Assembly: GCA_043777375.1 (NCBI GenBank)
Contig: JAYWHX010000014.1
Location: forward strand, 9,206-73,205
DNA from: TH-plancto1 sp043777375
GTDB taxonomy: Bacteria > Planctomycetota > Planctomycetia > Planctomycetales > Planctomycetaceae
Length of the DNA: 64,000 bases
Direction of reading: 5' to 3'
Below, piece after piece: positions 46,338 through 56,354 of the stretch. Within the stretch, counting starts at the first letter, position 1. The number at the start of each line of letters is the position of its first letter. The notes under the pieces are model-generated. The model saw nothing but the letters and a program-made list of their open reading frames with translations, was not told where the DNA came from and ran no database searches. Position numbers and translations under genes: made by a program.

Positions 46338-49300
46338 ATGGGACATTTTGGAGCTGTTTGTGTTCGGTTGCTTCGCGCTTTGCACACTCCCTGGGGCGGG
46401 ACGCTGCGTCGAGGTTCCCGCTCACCGCGCCTCGGTTCCGTGGGCTCAACTGCGGCGCTCGAGCAGCGGGTGCTGTTGGCGGCGATTACGGTCAACTCAC
46501 TGGCCGACAACATCACCGCAGGCGACGGACTGGTCACGCTGCGCGAGGCGATCATCGCAGCGAATACGAACGTCGCCACCGACCTGGGTCAGACGGGTGC
46601 AGCTGGGCTGGACACGATTATATTTGGGTCGGGTTTGAATGGCACGATCAACCTGACCGGTGGGGAGATGTTCATCAGCGAGACGGTGACGATCACCGGG
46701 AACGGGTCGACCAACACGGCGGTTGACGCACAGCGGAATTCGCGGATCTTTGATATCACGAGTACTGCGGGGGACGTCACGCTGGAGAAGCTGACGCTGA
46801 CCGGTGGGAGGACTACGGGACTCGTCGAACATGGCGGGGCAATCCGCTCGACAACGACCGGGACGCTGACGGTGAACCAGAGCACGCTCTCTCGGAACTC
46901 CACGGCGGGTCACTATTCCAGAGGCGGAGCTGTTTTTAGCTATTCAGGCCCAGTGACAATCAGCAAGAGCACGCTCTCCGGGAACTCTACGGCGGGTAAA
47001 AGTGCCAGAGGCGGAGGGATTTACTCTGGCTTTGGAGCGTTGACGGTGAGCGAGAGCGAGATCTCCGGGAACTCCACAAAGGGCGACAATACCCAAGGCG
47101 GTGCGATTTGCGCCACTAATGGCGCGGTGACGGTGAGCCAGAGCACGTTCTCCGCAAATTACACGATCGGCATCAATTCCGACGGAGGGGCCATTTACGC
47201 CGCCTCTGGCGTGGTAACGGTGAGCCGGAGCACGCTCTCCGGAAACTCCACGGCGGGCAATGCTGCCGATGGCGGGGCCATTTTTGCCTACGATGGCGCG
47301 CTGACAGTGAGGCAGAGCACGCTCACCGGAAACTTCACGACGGGCAGGTGGGCCGATGGCGGAGCCATTTCCACTGCGAGTGGCCCGCAGACGCTGATCC
47401 AGAGCACGCTCTTCGGAAACTCCACGACGAACTATTATTCTAAAGGCGGAGCGATTCATTCTACCGCTGGCTCGGTAACGGTGAGGCAGTGTACGCTTTC
47501 CGAGAACTCCACGACGGGCAATGCTGCCTTCGGCGGGGCCATTTACGCTGGCACTGGCTCGGTGACGGTGAGCCAGAGTACGCTCTCGGATAACTCCACG
47601 GCGGGCATCAATGCCCACGGCGGAGCCATTTTCGATTTCACGGGCGCGGTGACTGTGATCCAGAGTACGCTCTCCAGCAACTCCACCTCCGGCTACTCTG
47701 CCGACGGCGGAGCCATAGCTACTCAAGGCGAGGTGACTGTGAGCCAGAGCACGCTCACGGGGAACCACGCCGCTCGAGGACGTGGCGGTGCGATCTGCGG
47801 CCGTGTCAGTCATTCCACGATTACAATCCAGAACAGCATCGTCGCCAGAAACACAGATAACGGCACAGCCCCCGACATTAGCGAGTACCCGGAAAGTACG
47901 CTGACGGTCTCGCACAGCCTGATCGGCAACAATTCCGGGATGACAGTCTTACTGCCCGCGACGGTTGGCTCCACCCCCGATTCCAACGGGAACTTTATTG
48001 GTTCCGGGGCGGCTCCGATCAGTCCGCATCTTGGTCCACTTCAAAATAATGGAGGGCCGACCAAGACTCATGCATTGCTGACTGGCAGCCCTGCCATCAA
48101 CCAAGGCGACAACGCCATGGCTGTGGATATCACACAAACTGGCAATCCTATACTGACTACTGATCAGCGAGGAGTCGGCTTCGCCCGCATCCTTGGCGGC
48201 ACCGTCGATATGGGAGCGTTTGAAGCGATCGTGCCGCCGACCGCGACGATCGCCGTGACGGATACGTCTCTGAACCTGGGCGAGACCTCACTCGTTACGA
48301 TCACGTTCAGCGAAGCGGTGACTGGGTTTGCCAATGCCGATCTGACGATTCCCAACGGGACATTGTCCAATGTGGTGACGACCAACGGCGGGGTCACCTG
48401 GACAGCCACTCTGACTCCGAACGCGAGCTTCAATGATTCGACAAACGTTATCACCCTGGCACTGACGGGTGTGACCGGCAAGGTTGTTGGTGTCGGGACT
48501 GCAACATCCAATAACTATGCCATCGATACCCGCATCGTGGAAGCGCCAAGTCTGGTCGTCACGACAAACTCAGACGTGGTTGATCCGTATGACTACCTGA
48601 CCAGTCTGCGAGAAGCGGTCGGCTATGCCAATTTACGGGCCGGGGCCGACACGATTACGTTCGGGAACGGCTCGGGCCGCGGCGGGACGAACTTCACGGA
48701 TGCGGCGGTAGATACGATCCTGCTGACCGGCGGACAGCTGGAGATCAGCGAGGGCGTAGCACTCACGGGTCACAGCGCGGCCAACACCGTGATAAACGCT
48801 CAGCATCGATCTCGCATTTTTGAAATCACGAGTACAGCTGGGGACGTGACGCTGTCGAGTCTGACTTTGAAGAATGGGCGGACGACTGGCAACAATGCCA
48901 GCGATTTAGACAACACCTTTAGCGGAGGAGCAGTGCGTTCTTTGTCGTCGGGAACGCTGACGATCAGCAAGAGTACGCTCTCCGGGAATTCCACAGCGGG
49001 CACCTTTGCCCACGGCGGGGCCATTTTTACTCATTCTGGCGCGGTCACGGTGAACCAGAGCACGCTCTCCGGAAATGCTACGGGAGGCTACAGCGCCTCC
49101 GGCGGAGCAATTTCCACATATCGCGGCGATGTGACGGTGAGTCAAACTGCTCTGCATGGAAACACAACGACAGGTTTCGCTGCCCGTGGAGGAGCGATTT
49201 ATGGGCATAATAATACTACGGTGATGCTGAGTCAGAGTACGCTCTCCAGCAACACGACTGCTGGTGCCAGCGCCAACGGGGGCGCGATCTTCGTCTCGAA

Positions 49301-51200
49301 TGGCACGCTTACGCTGAGCCAGAGCACGCTCTCCAACAACTCAACGACGGGCCGCATCTCCGGAGGCGGGGCGATTTTCGCTGTCAGTAGTGTGGTCAAG
49401 GTCAGCCAGAGTACGCTCTCTGGAAACTCCACTTCGGGCCAGGGGTCCGACGGTGGGGCCATTGCGGAAGTGATTGGCAGTTTCATTATCAGCCAGAGTA
49501 CGATCACAGGAAATCGGACGACCTCGGTGGGTGGCGGGATCTTCAGCAATTCGCCCCGCATCACGATTCAGAACAGCATCATCGCGGGAAACACCGACAA
49601 CGGCACCGCTCCGGATATTCGCAAGAGTGACGCATCACCGACGATCACCCACAGCTTGATCGGAGACAACTCTTTTGTATTCTTGGCCCCTACGGTCGGC
49701 AGCAGCCCGGATGCTAATGGCAATTTCGTAGGCGGTGCGGGGGCTAGTGCGATCAACGCGCAGCTGGGACCGCTGCAAAACAATGGCGGCCCGACGTGGA
49801 CCCATGCGTTGTTTCCGGGCAGCTGGGCGATCAATGCGGGCAGCAACACATTGGCAGTTGATGTCACTCAAGCGGGCAACCCTGCATTGGCGACCGACCA
49901 GCGCGGCGCGGGCTTTCCAAGAAACTACGGCAGTTCTGTCGACATGGGTGCTGTGGAGCTGTTGAGCGTTACCGCCACGATCGTGTTCGCGGACAAGTCA
50001 TTGACAGTTGGAGAGAGATCTCTGGTGACGTTCCGCTTCAGTGAACCAGTCATAAACTTCAGCAACGATGATCTGATCATGGAAAATGGCAGGCTTTCGC
50101 CAGTCACTTCAGTGGACAATGGCCTGACGTGGACCGCCACGTTCACTCCGAACGCCTTGATCAGCGATCGCACGAACGTGATCACCCTCAACTTAGCGAC
50201 CTTGACCGATCAGCTGGGAAGGCCAGGAGTCGGTACGGTCGTTTCGGGGAACTTTGAGATCGATCAGATCCGTCCGACGCTTTTAGGTGTCGTACTCACC
50301 GATGACAGTCTGGCTGTGGGTGAGACATCATTGGTGACGTTTAACTTCAGCGAGCCTGTGATGAATTTCAGCAACGCCGACGTGACCGTCGAGAACGGGA
50401 CGCTGACGAACTTGACCTCGGCGAATGGCGGTCGGACCTGGACGGCCACGTTCACCCCGAATGCGAATGCCACCGATCCAAGTAACCGCATCACGGTGAA
50501 CTTGACGACCTTGACCGATCTGCTGGGCAATGCTGGAATCGCCATGAAGGGCTCGGCGAACTATGTGGTCGATACACGGCGTCCGACTCTCACGCGAGTG
50601 GTGTTCACCGACAATCGACTGGCCGCTGGCGAGACCTCGCTGGTGACGTTCAGCTTCAGCGAGGCTGTCAAGAACTTCTCGAACGCGGATCTGACCGTGG
50701 TCAACGGGACGCTATCGAGCGTGTCATCGGTGAATGGCGGACTGACCTGGACCGCGACGTATACGCCGAACGCGAACATCAGCGTGGCAAGCAATGTGAT
50801 TACGGTCAACATGACAACCCTGACCGATCTCATCGGCAATGCCGGAGTCGGCATCAGAGTCTGGGACAACTTCGCGATCGATACGCAGAGGCCGACACTC
50901 ACCAGTCTCGTGGTCGCCGATACGAATCTGCTCGTGGGTGAGACCTCGCTGGTCACGTTCACGTTCAACAAGGCCGTCAGGAACTTTGGGAACGTGGGTC
51001 TGACGATCGTGAATGGAACTCTGTCGAAATTGTCCTCCACGAACGGCGGACTGACATGGACAGCTTTGTTCACTCCGACCGCCAAAATCAACGACAGCAC
51101 GAACGTGATCACCCTCAACTTGGCGAGCGTCACTGACTTCTCCGGCAACACCGGAGTCGGCACCGGGACGTCGAACAACTTCGCGATCAATACGATTTAA
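46338..51200 (+). CDS. Giant secreted beta-helix / Ig-like protein
   Basis: 1620 residues. The N-terminus carries a planctomycete LEPR-XLL-type motif (ALEQRVLLAA, residues ~40-49), then a CSLREAI-like segment (GLVTLREAIIAANTN). A block of about 11 tandem ~29-residue beta-helix units follows (STLSGNSTAG...GGAIFA, DNA ~46860-47825), then a choice-of-anchor Q-like end (IQNSIVARNTDNGTAPDI) and one Ig-like domain. The whole pattern is then repeated: SLREAVGYANLRAGADTITF, about seven units (~48955-49560), another anchor-Q region and four Ig-like domains (GETSLVTFSFSEAVKNFSNA). Such right-handed beta-helices are typical of surface adhesins or polysaccharide-binding proteins. No membrane anchor or sorting signal is seen at the C-terminus (FAINTI). 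The ribosome binding site is weak. It could be another cargo of the 7827-16835 system. Confidence 0.88.
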   Translation: MGHFGAVCVRLLRALHTPWGGTLRRGSRSPRLGSVGSTAALEQRVLLAAITVNSLADNITAGDGLVTLREAIIAANTNVATDLGQTGAAGLDTIIFGSGLNGTINLTGGEMFISETVTITGNGSTNTAVDAQRNSRIFDITSTAGDVTLEKLTLTGGRTTGLVEHGGAIRSTTTGTLTVNQSTLSRNSTAGHYSRGGAVFSYSGPVTISKSTLSGNSTAGKSARGGGIYSGFGALTVSESEISGNSTKGDNTQGGAICATNGAVTVSQSTFSANYTIGINSDGGAIYAASGVVTVSRSTLSGNSTAGNAADGGAIFAYDGALTVRQSTLTGNFTTGRWADGGAISTASGPQTLIQSTLFGNSTTNYYSKGGAIHSTAGSVTVRQCTLSENSTTGNAAFGGAIYAGTGSVTVSQSTLSDNSTAGINAHGGAIFDFTGAVTVIQSTLSSNSTSGYSADGGAIATQGEVTVSQSTLTGNHAARGRGGAICGRVSHSTITIQNSIVARNTDNGTAPDISEYPESTLTVSHSLIGNNSGMTVLLPATVGSTPDSNGNFIGSGAAPISPHLGPLQNNGGPTKTHALLTGSPAINQGDNAMAVDITQTGNPILTTDQRGVGFARILGGTVDMGAFEAIVPPTATIAVTDTSLNLGETSLVTITFSEAVTGFANADLTIPNGTLSNVVTTNGGVTWTATLTPNASFNDSTNVITLALTGVTGKVVGVGTATSNNYAIDTRIVEAPSLVVTTNSDVVDPYDYLTSLREAVGYANLRAGADTITFGNGSGRGGTNFTDAAVDTILLTGGQLEISEGVALTGHSAANTVINAQHRSRIFEITSTAGDVTLSSLTLKNGRTTGNNASDLDNTFSGGAVRSLSSGTLTISKSTLSGNSTAGTFAHGGAIFTHSGAVTVNQSTLSGNATGGYSASGGAISTYRGDVTVSQTALHGNTTTGFAARGGAIYGHNNTTVMLSQSTLSSNTTAGASANGGAIFVSNGTLTLSQSTLSNNSTTGRISGGGAIFAVSSVVKVSQSTLSGNSTSGQGSDGGAIAEVIGSFIISQSTITGNRTTSVGGGIFSNSPRITIQNSIIAGNTDNGTAPDIRKSDASPTITHSLIGDNSFVFLAPTVGSSPDANGNFVGGAGASAINAQLGPLQNNGGPTWTHALFPGSWAINAGSNTLAVDVTQAGNPALATDQRGAGFPRNYGSSVDMGAVELLSVTATIVFADKSLTVGERSLVTFRFSEPVINFSNDDLIMENGRLSPVTSVDNGLTWTATFTPNALISDRTNVITLNLATLTDQLGRPGVGTVVSGNFEIDQIRPTLLGVVLTDDSLAVGETSLVTFNFSEPVMNFSNADVTVENGTLTNLTSANGGRTWTATFTPNANATDPSNRITVNLTTLTDLLGNAGIAMKGSANYVVDTRRPTLTRVVFTDNRLAAGETSLVTFSFSEAVKNFSNADLTVVNGTLSSVSSVNGGLTWTATYTPNANISVASNVITVNMTTLTDLIGNAGVGIRVWDNFAIDTQRPTLTSLVVADTNLLVGETSLVTFTFNKAVRNFGNVGLTIVNGTLSKLSSTNGGLTWTALFTPTAKINDSTNVITLNLASVTDFSGNTGVGTGTSNNFAINTI
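46860..49560 (+). repeat. Two coding blocks of 87-base tandem repeats
   Basis: About 11 units at 46860-47825 and seven at 48955-49560, each near 87 bases and coding 29 residues with consensus VTVSQSTLSGNSTAG..ADGGAI. The units are diverged and are not separated by unique spacers, so they are protein repeats and not a CRISPR array. Confidence 0.85.
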
Positions 51201-51441
51201 GAGGCAGGCAATCACCGACATCGCTTCGTAGGGTTGAGTCACGAGGGAACAAGAGGAATCGAACTACGGGAGTGTCTTCCGTCGTTTCTTGTCGCAATGA
51301 AACCCAGACGCTCAGAACACCATCTGGGCCACCGCGAGGTCTCACACTTCACGCCCTGTCAATTGGACAGCGACAATTGGAGCTGAGGGCATTTCATTCA
51401 ACGACGTGTCGAAGCGAACTCAGCTGGCGACTGAACATCAA

Positions 51442-51598
51442 CAGCGAGCGCCGGACGTGAGTCCGCCGTGTTCGCAGTTCGTCATGAGTCTCGAAGGCGA
51501 CGCACTCACTGCCTCGGTCGGGTCTGTCATGCAAGCCACGGTCCGGTTTGGAGAGCAGCTGCGGGGCAACACGGCGGACTCAAGTCCGGCGCTCGCTG
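51442..51598. repeat. Repeat D copies 2 (inverted) and 3
   Basis: 51442-51471 is the exact reverse complement of 46039-46068. 51569-51598 is a direct copy with one mismatch. They lie in the 437-base gap 51201-51637 between the beta-helix gene and the kinase; nothing else is recognised there. Confidence 0.8.
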
Positions 51599-51637
51599 TG
51601 GCACGGCAGGATTCTTACGAATTCTGCTACGATGCGG

Positions 51638-53140
51638 TTAGATAATGCCTTTGCGGAGGAGGCCGAGGAATCGCTGGTATTGCGAGTCCCAGGCAGCAGT
51701 GTCTTGAGGAGGAAAGGTTTTCATTTCGTCCTGGTAAGAGTGCCGCACGACATCGCGGATTTCGGCGAGCGAGCCGATGTCGCCAGCTGCGCGGGCTTGG
51801 ATCAGGACGTTGCCGAGGGCAGTGGCCTCGGTCGGACCGGCGATGACTGTCTTGCCGCTGGCGCTGGCGGTGAATTGGTTCAGGATCTCGTTCTTGCCGC
51901 CGCCGCCGACGACGTGGATGACTTCGATCGGTTCGCCGGTCAGGCCTTCGATCCCCTTCAACACTTGTCGGTATTTAAAGGCCAGGCTTTCGAGGCAGCA
52001 GCGCACGAGTTGGCCATCCGTCTCCGGGACTGGCTCTTTGTTGGCTCGGCACCAGTTCTGGATCGAGGTCGCCATGTCATCGGGGCTGAGGAAAGAATGA
52101 TCGTTGGGGTCGATCAGCGTGCGGAATGGCTCAGCAGCCTGGGCGAGCTTCACGAGTTCGGCGTACTCGTACTTGCGGCCCTTTCGCTCGAACGACCGGC
52201 GGCATTCCTGCACTAGCCAGAGTCCCATCACGTTCTTGAGCAACCGGTACGTCCCGTCAACGCCGCCCTCGTTGGTGACGTTGAGTTCGAGAGCCGCCGG
52301 TCCGAGGACAGCGTCCTGCACCTCGACGCCAATCAATGACCACGTGCCCGAGCTGATGTAGGCCCAGTTCGCCCGCCCGGTGTTCTTGGTCGGCACAGCT
52401 GCGACAGCGGCCCCCGTGTCGTGTGTCGGTGGGGCGACGACATCGATCTTCTTGAGACCGGTCCGCAGAATCACATCATCGCGGAGCTTGCCGAGTTTGG
52501 TGCCCGGCGGGACGACCTCGGGGAAGATGTGCGTCGGAATGTCGAACCTTCGCAGCATCTCGAAGGCCCAGTCGCGGTTCGTCGGATGGTAAAACTGCGT
52601 GGTGGTCGCGTTGGTGAATTCGACGACACGACTGCCGCACAGCAACCAGTGGAAGAAGTCCGGCATCAACAAGAACCGGTCGGCATGGGCCATCAGTTCC
52701 GGGTCTTGCAACTGCATCGCGATCACTTGATAGAGGGTATTGATCTCCATGAACTGGACGCCGGACTGGGCGAAGATCTCGGCTTTGGGGACCTTTGACA
52801 TGGCGTGGTCGAGCATGCCTGCCGTACGCGGGTCGCGGTAGTTGTAGGGCTGGCCGAGGACTTCACCGCTCTTGGAGAGCAGCACGTAATCGACGCCCCA
52901 AGTATCAACGCCGACGGAGACGATGCTGTCGCCGTATTTGCGGGCGGCCAGGGTCAGTCCGTCCTGAATATCGGACCAGAGCCGCAGCACATCCCAGCGG
53001 CGCGTGCCGGCCATGTTGACCGGCCCGTTCGGGAACCGATGGACCTCTTCCAGGCTGACCTTTCCGTCCGCGAGTTTACCGGCGATGACTCGACCGCTCT
53101 CCGCACCGAGATCAACTGCCAGATAGATACGTTCAGACAT
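51638..53140 (-). CDS. rhaB: Rhamnulokinase-like FGGY carbohydrate kinase
   Basis: 500 residues from ATG at 53140; the frame extends 14 residues further upstream without support. Features of the FGGY family: AVDLGAESGRV at the N-terminus (phosphate loop), SVGVDTWGVDYVLL, PPTHDTGAAVAAVP, AYISSGTWSLIGVE, and VIHVVGGGGKNEILNQFTA near the C-terminus. AESGR and DTWGVDY are typical of rhamnulokinase, which phosphorylates L-rhamnulose; L-fuculokinase is the alternative. No rhamnose isomerase or aldolase is adjacent. Confidence 0.88.
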   Translation of the reverse strand: MSERIYLAVDLGAESGRVIAGKLADGKVSLEEVHRFPNGPVNMAGTRRWDVLRLWSDIQDGLTLAARKYGDSIVSVGVDTWGVDYVLLSKSGEVLGQPYNYRDPRTAGMLDHAMSKVPKAEIFAQSGVQFMEINTLYQVIAMQLQDPELMAHADRFLLMPDFFHWLLCGSRVVEFTNATTTQFYHPTNRDWAFEMLRRFDIPTHIFPEVVPPGTKLGKLRDDVILRTGLKKIDVVAPPTHDTGAAVAAVPTKNTGRANWAYISSGTWSLIGVEVQDAVLGPAALELNVTNEGGVDGTYRLLKNVMGLWLVQECRRSFERKGRKYEYAELVKLAQAAEPFRTLIDPNDHSFLSPDDMATSIQNWCRANKEPVPETDGQLVRCCLESLAFKYRQVLKGIEGLTGEPIEVIHVVGGGGKNEILNQFTASASGKTVIAGPTEATALGNVLIQARAAGDIGSLAEIRDVVRHSYQDEMKTFPPQDTAAWDSQYQRFLGLLRKGII

Positions 53141-53439
53141 GGGAGGCTTGCGTTGAGGAGTGTGAGGGAATGCTGTCAGCAATCAGCTGTCAGCCGGGGA
53201 AGGTATGATATCCGAGACAAGAGGAGATGAAAAACGGGCTGGGTGAATGGTGGGGATTCTCGGACACTCCTCGCCAAACCCGGCAATGTCAGCGAATGCG
53301 AGGCACTCTCTTTCTTCACCTCGCAATAGGCCCTACCATCGGTGTTCACTTCGCCCCAGCGGTTTGCCGATCCGTTGCGAGTGGGAATCGGCACTCAACT
53401 CGGTGCGTGCGGTGGCTTCACGTCAGTCAGCTCTTCTCA

Positions 53440-55740
53440 GTGCCGAAATCAGTGCCAAAACAGAAATCTCTCTTCGAAGCAGCCCCCGAGCCGATGCCGT
53501 GGGAACTGGCTGCGGACGCGGATCGCGTGGTCGCCGGGATTGTCCTCGCGCGGCCGCTGGAGACTGTGTATCACTATCTAGTGCCGGAAGAGCTGCGAGA
53601 ATTGATTCGTCCCGGACAGCGGGTGCGAGTTCCGTTTGGCGGGGGAAGCGTGCCCACGCTGGGGTACGTGGTCGAGGTCGGCCACACCGCGCCCACCTCG
53701 CGGCGGCTGAAGACCATTCTGGAGATCCTCGACCGCGAACCGCTCATCGGTGATCCGATGCTTCAACTGACAAAATGGATCGGCCAGCGCTATCTCGCCA
53801 GTTGGGGACAGGTGCTGGAGACCGTGATCCCGGCGGGAGTGAAGAAGCAGTCAGGCACCCGCGAGATCATGTGCTACTCAGCTGCTGAGGGGCTCGCGGA
53901 GAAGTTGGCGTCGACCAAGCTCAGCAAGAAGCAGCAGGCGGTGGTGGATGTCCTGCTCAGTCGTGGCGAGCCGATGATGGTGGACGAGCTGACCACTCTC
54001 GCCGATTGCGGGACGGCTCCGATTCAGTGGCTGCGAGAGCGGAAGTTGATCGTGCCGATGAAGCGGCGCATGGCCACATGGGAGTTGGAGAACACGGGAC
54101 GAATCGATCCTGAAACGGATCTGAAGTTGAATGCCGACCAGCAGAAAGCGCTCGATCAGATTCTGAAGTTGGTGCGTCACAAAGAACACCAGACAGTCCT
54201 GCTGCACGGCATTACCGGCAGCGGCAAGACCGAAGTGTATATCCAGACGATTCGCGAGATCGTTAGTTACGGAAAGCAGGCGATCGTCCTGGTTCCCGAG
54301 ATCAGCCTGACGCCACAAACCATTCGTCGGTTCCGCGCACGGTTCGATTCGGTGGCTGTGCTGCATAGCCACCTGACCGATTCCGAGCGGCATGCTCAGT
54401 GGCAACGCATTGCCACCGGAAATGTGCAGGTCGTCGTCGGGGCGCGCAGCGCGATCTTCGCGCCGACTCCCCAGCTGGGCGTGATCATCATTGATGAGGA
54501 ACATGAGACGACGTTTAAGCAGAGCTCGACGCCGCGGTATCATGCTCGCGAGGTGGCACGCGAGCGGGCGAGATTGGCGGGGGTTCCGTTGATCCTGGGA
54601 TCAGCGACGCCCACGCTGGAATCGCTGCTGCGTGCGCGCCGCAAGCAGGACGTGTTGATCTCGCTGCCCAACCGAGTCGAGGGTCGACCGCTGCCGCCCG
54701 TCTCGATCGTCGATGTCCGAAACGATCCGCACATCCAGCGCGGGGAGGCGATCGGGCGGGCGCTCCATCAGAGCGTTCTGCAATGCGTGAAGGCGGGGGG
54801 GCAAGCAATCCTGTTCCTGAATCTACGTGGCTTCTCGACTGTCTTATGGTGCCAGAAATGTGGCGCCGGAGTTCGCTGCGCGGATTGCGACCTCACGCTC
54901 ACCTGGCATGCCGATCGCAAACTGGTCGTCTGTCACAGCTGCGATTATGTCGCACCGCCGCCGCCCGTGTGTCCGAATTGCCAGATGCCGGGGCTGAAGT
55001 ATCTCGGTACGGGCACGCAGCGGTTGGAGCAAGAACTAGCCGCAAAGTTCAAGGACCTACGCATCTTGCGGATGGACAGCGACTCGATGCAGGGAGCGGG
55101 GAGCCATGACGAGGCCCTCGAGAAGTTTCGGCATGGCGAAGTCGACATCCTGCTCGGGACGCAGATGATTGCCAAGGGTCTCGACTTCCCAAATGTGACG
55201 CTGGTCGGTGTCGTGGACGCCGACACGCTGCTGCATCAACCCGACATGCGGGCCAGTGAGCGGACCTTTCAATTAATCGCCCAAGTGGCCGGACGTACCG
55301 GGCGTGGCCCCAAGGGCGGTCGTGTCATCGTGCAGACCCGCTGCCCCGAGGAGCCGGTGATCATGCGAGCTGCGAAGCATGATTATCTCGGCTTCGCAGA
55401 GGGGGAGCTGCGGCACCGCAAGGAGCTGAATGCTCCGCCGTTTACGCACCTGGCGAGGATCATTCTGCGGGGATTGCATGAGCCGACAGTGAACGACGAG
55501 GCCCGCCGGATCACAACGATCTATCGCGAGGCAGCGAAAGCTCAGAACCTCGCCGTGCGGATTCTCGGCCCCGCTCCGGCTCCGCTGACCCGACTCCGAA
55601 AAATGTTCCGGTTCCACTTTCAGATTTCAGCAGAATCGCTCGACGCGATCCATGCACTGTGGCGCGAAGTCCAGCCGAAGCTGGAGACCCATCCCGATGT
55701 CGAAATGACAATCGACGTAGACCCCATTGACATGCGATAG
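53440..55740 (+). CDS. priA: Primosomal protein N' (PriA helicase)
   Basis: 766 residues from the preferred GTG at 53440; the frame is open to ATG 53227, but those residues are not PriA-like. GTG 53452 is also possible. The N-terminal DNA-binding domain contains VYHYLVPEELRELIRPGQRV. Helicase motifs: HGITGSGKTEVY (Walker A), VPEISLTPQT, IIIDEEHETTFKQ (DEEH), GSATPTLES, and GTQMIAKGLDFPNVTLV. Eight cysteines in two-zinc arrangement lie in CQKCGAGVRCADC and CHSC...CPNCQ. PriA restarts collapsed replication forks by loading the replisome. Length is as expected (~730-800). It diverges from the kinase gene. Confidence 0.95.
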   Translation: MPKSVPKQKSLFEAAPEPMPWELAADADRVVAGIVLARPLETVYHYLVPEELRELIRPGQRVRVPFGGGSVPTLGYVVEVGHTAPTSRRLKTILEILDREPLIGDPMLQLTKWIGQRYLASWGQVLETVIPAGVKKQSGTREIMCYSAAEGLAEKLASTKLSKKQQAVVDVLLSRGEPMMVDELTTLADCGTAPIQWLRERKLIVPMKRRMATWELENTGRIDPETDLKLNADQQKALDQILKLVRHKEHQTVLLHGITGSGKTEVYIQTIREIVSYGKQAIVLVPEISLTPQTIRRFRARFDSVAVLHSHLTDSERHAQWQRIATGNVQVVVGARSAIFAPTPQLGVIIIDEEHETTFKQSSTPRYHAREVARERARLAGVPLILGSATPTLESLLRARRKQDVLISLPNRVEGRPLPPVSIVDVRNDPHIQRGEAIGRALHQSVLQCVKAGGQAILFLNLRGFSTVLWCQKCGAGVRCADCDLTLTWHADRKLVVCHSCDYVAPPPPVCPNCQMPGLKYLGTGTQRLEQELAAKFKDLRILRMDSDSMQGAGSHDEALEKFRHGEVDILLGTQMIAKGLDFPNVTLVGVVDADTLLHQPDMRASERTFQLIAQVAGRTGRGPKGGRVIVQTRCPEEPVIMRAAKHDYLGFAEGELRHRKELNAPPFTHLARIILRGLHEPTVNDEARRITTIYREAAKAQNLAVRILGPAPAPLTRLRKMFRFHFQISAESLDAIHALWREVQPKLETHPDVEMTIDVDPIDMR

Positions 55741-55778
55741 TCCCCGTGACCGGCAGGAATTACCGCTCAGGCGTCGCA

Positions 55779-55800
55779 GGACGGGCACATTTGCCCGTCC
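55779..55800 (+). terminator. Hairpin after priA
   Basis: GGACGGGCA (55779-55787) pairs perfectly with TGCCCGTCC (55792-55800), loop CATT. It lies 39 bases after the priA stop. No T tract follows, so termination is likely but not proven. It may also be a dispersed repeat. Confidence 0.45.
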
Positions 55801-55935
55801 GTCCGCTTGGCACCATTTGTGCAGCGATTGAGGAAGCGAGGGGGGGCCACCTCCCGAGTCTGTGCAGCGTGCCTGACTCGGACTCGATCCTTGGGGCTGA
55901 GGATGTGACTTGAATCAACTTCCCGATTCCATTTT

Positions 55936-56006
55936 GAACAGAAGGTCACGAAGGCAACGAAGAAAAGTTCGAACCGGTCCTTCGTTCTCTTCGTTGCCTT
56001 CTGTTC
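55936..56006. repeat. Palindromic repeat C, 27-base arms
   Basis: Arms at 55936-55962 (starts GAACAGAAGG) and 55980-56006 (ends CCTTCTGTTC) match in 23 of 27 positions with a 17-base loop, forming a long hairpin. It sits in the gap 55741-56354 between priA and the next gene, which otherwise holds only the priA hairpin and short direct repeats. Confidence 0.7.
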
Positions 56007-56354
56007 AACAATCAAGGGGCAACCGGGAAGATGTTCGGGAACATGTCCTCAGTACACTCACATCTGCCGCTCTCTGACAGTCCGGCAAGACTCTCGGGTT
56101 GCCCGGATTGCGCGGACTCGTTTCAGTTTGCCTGGTCGTCAGATCGGGTGCGAGGGGGCCTCGCAAGAGGGCCAATTGGAAGATCAACTCGACTCGCGGG
56201 CCAACCCCGGAAGTAGAGTGAAGCGTCGACCATGAGAATGGCCAATGCGCTGTTCCCACGACGCGACACCGATTTCAGAGAAATCGGCAACAACGAACAA
56301 GCACCGCACTGGCAGGAGGCCCGCGCGGAAAGACTCCTCCTGGGAGGGTGTCAC

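Noticed and set aside
46860..47825. CRISPR-like regular spacing of repeats
   Set aside because: Units are contiguous, diverged, in frame and code a known beta-helix pattern; there are no unique spacers or cas genes.
46944..47915. 323-codon minus-strand frame with regular repeats
   Set aside because: Its repeats are the antisense image of the 87-base coding repeats of the beta-helix gene.
51638..52216. Plus-strand frame of 222 codons at the kinase C-terminus
   Set aside because: Antisense to the rhamnulokinase-like gene, which has clear FGGY motifs.
53227..53439. N-terminal extension of PriA
   Set aside because: The 71 extra residues do not resemble PriA; the conserved N-terminal domain begins after GTG 53440.
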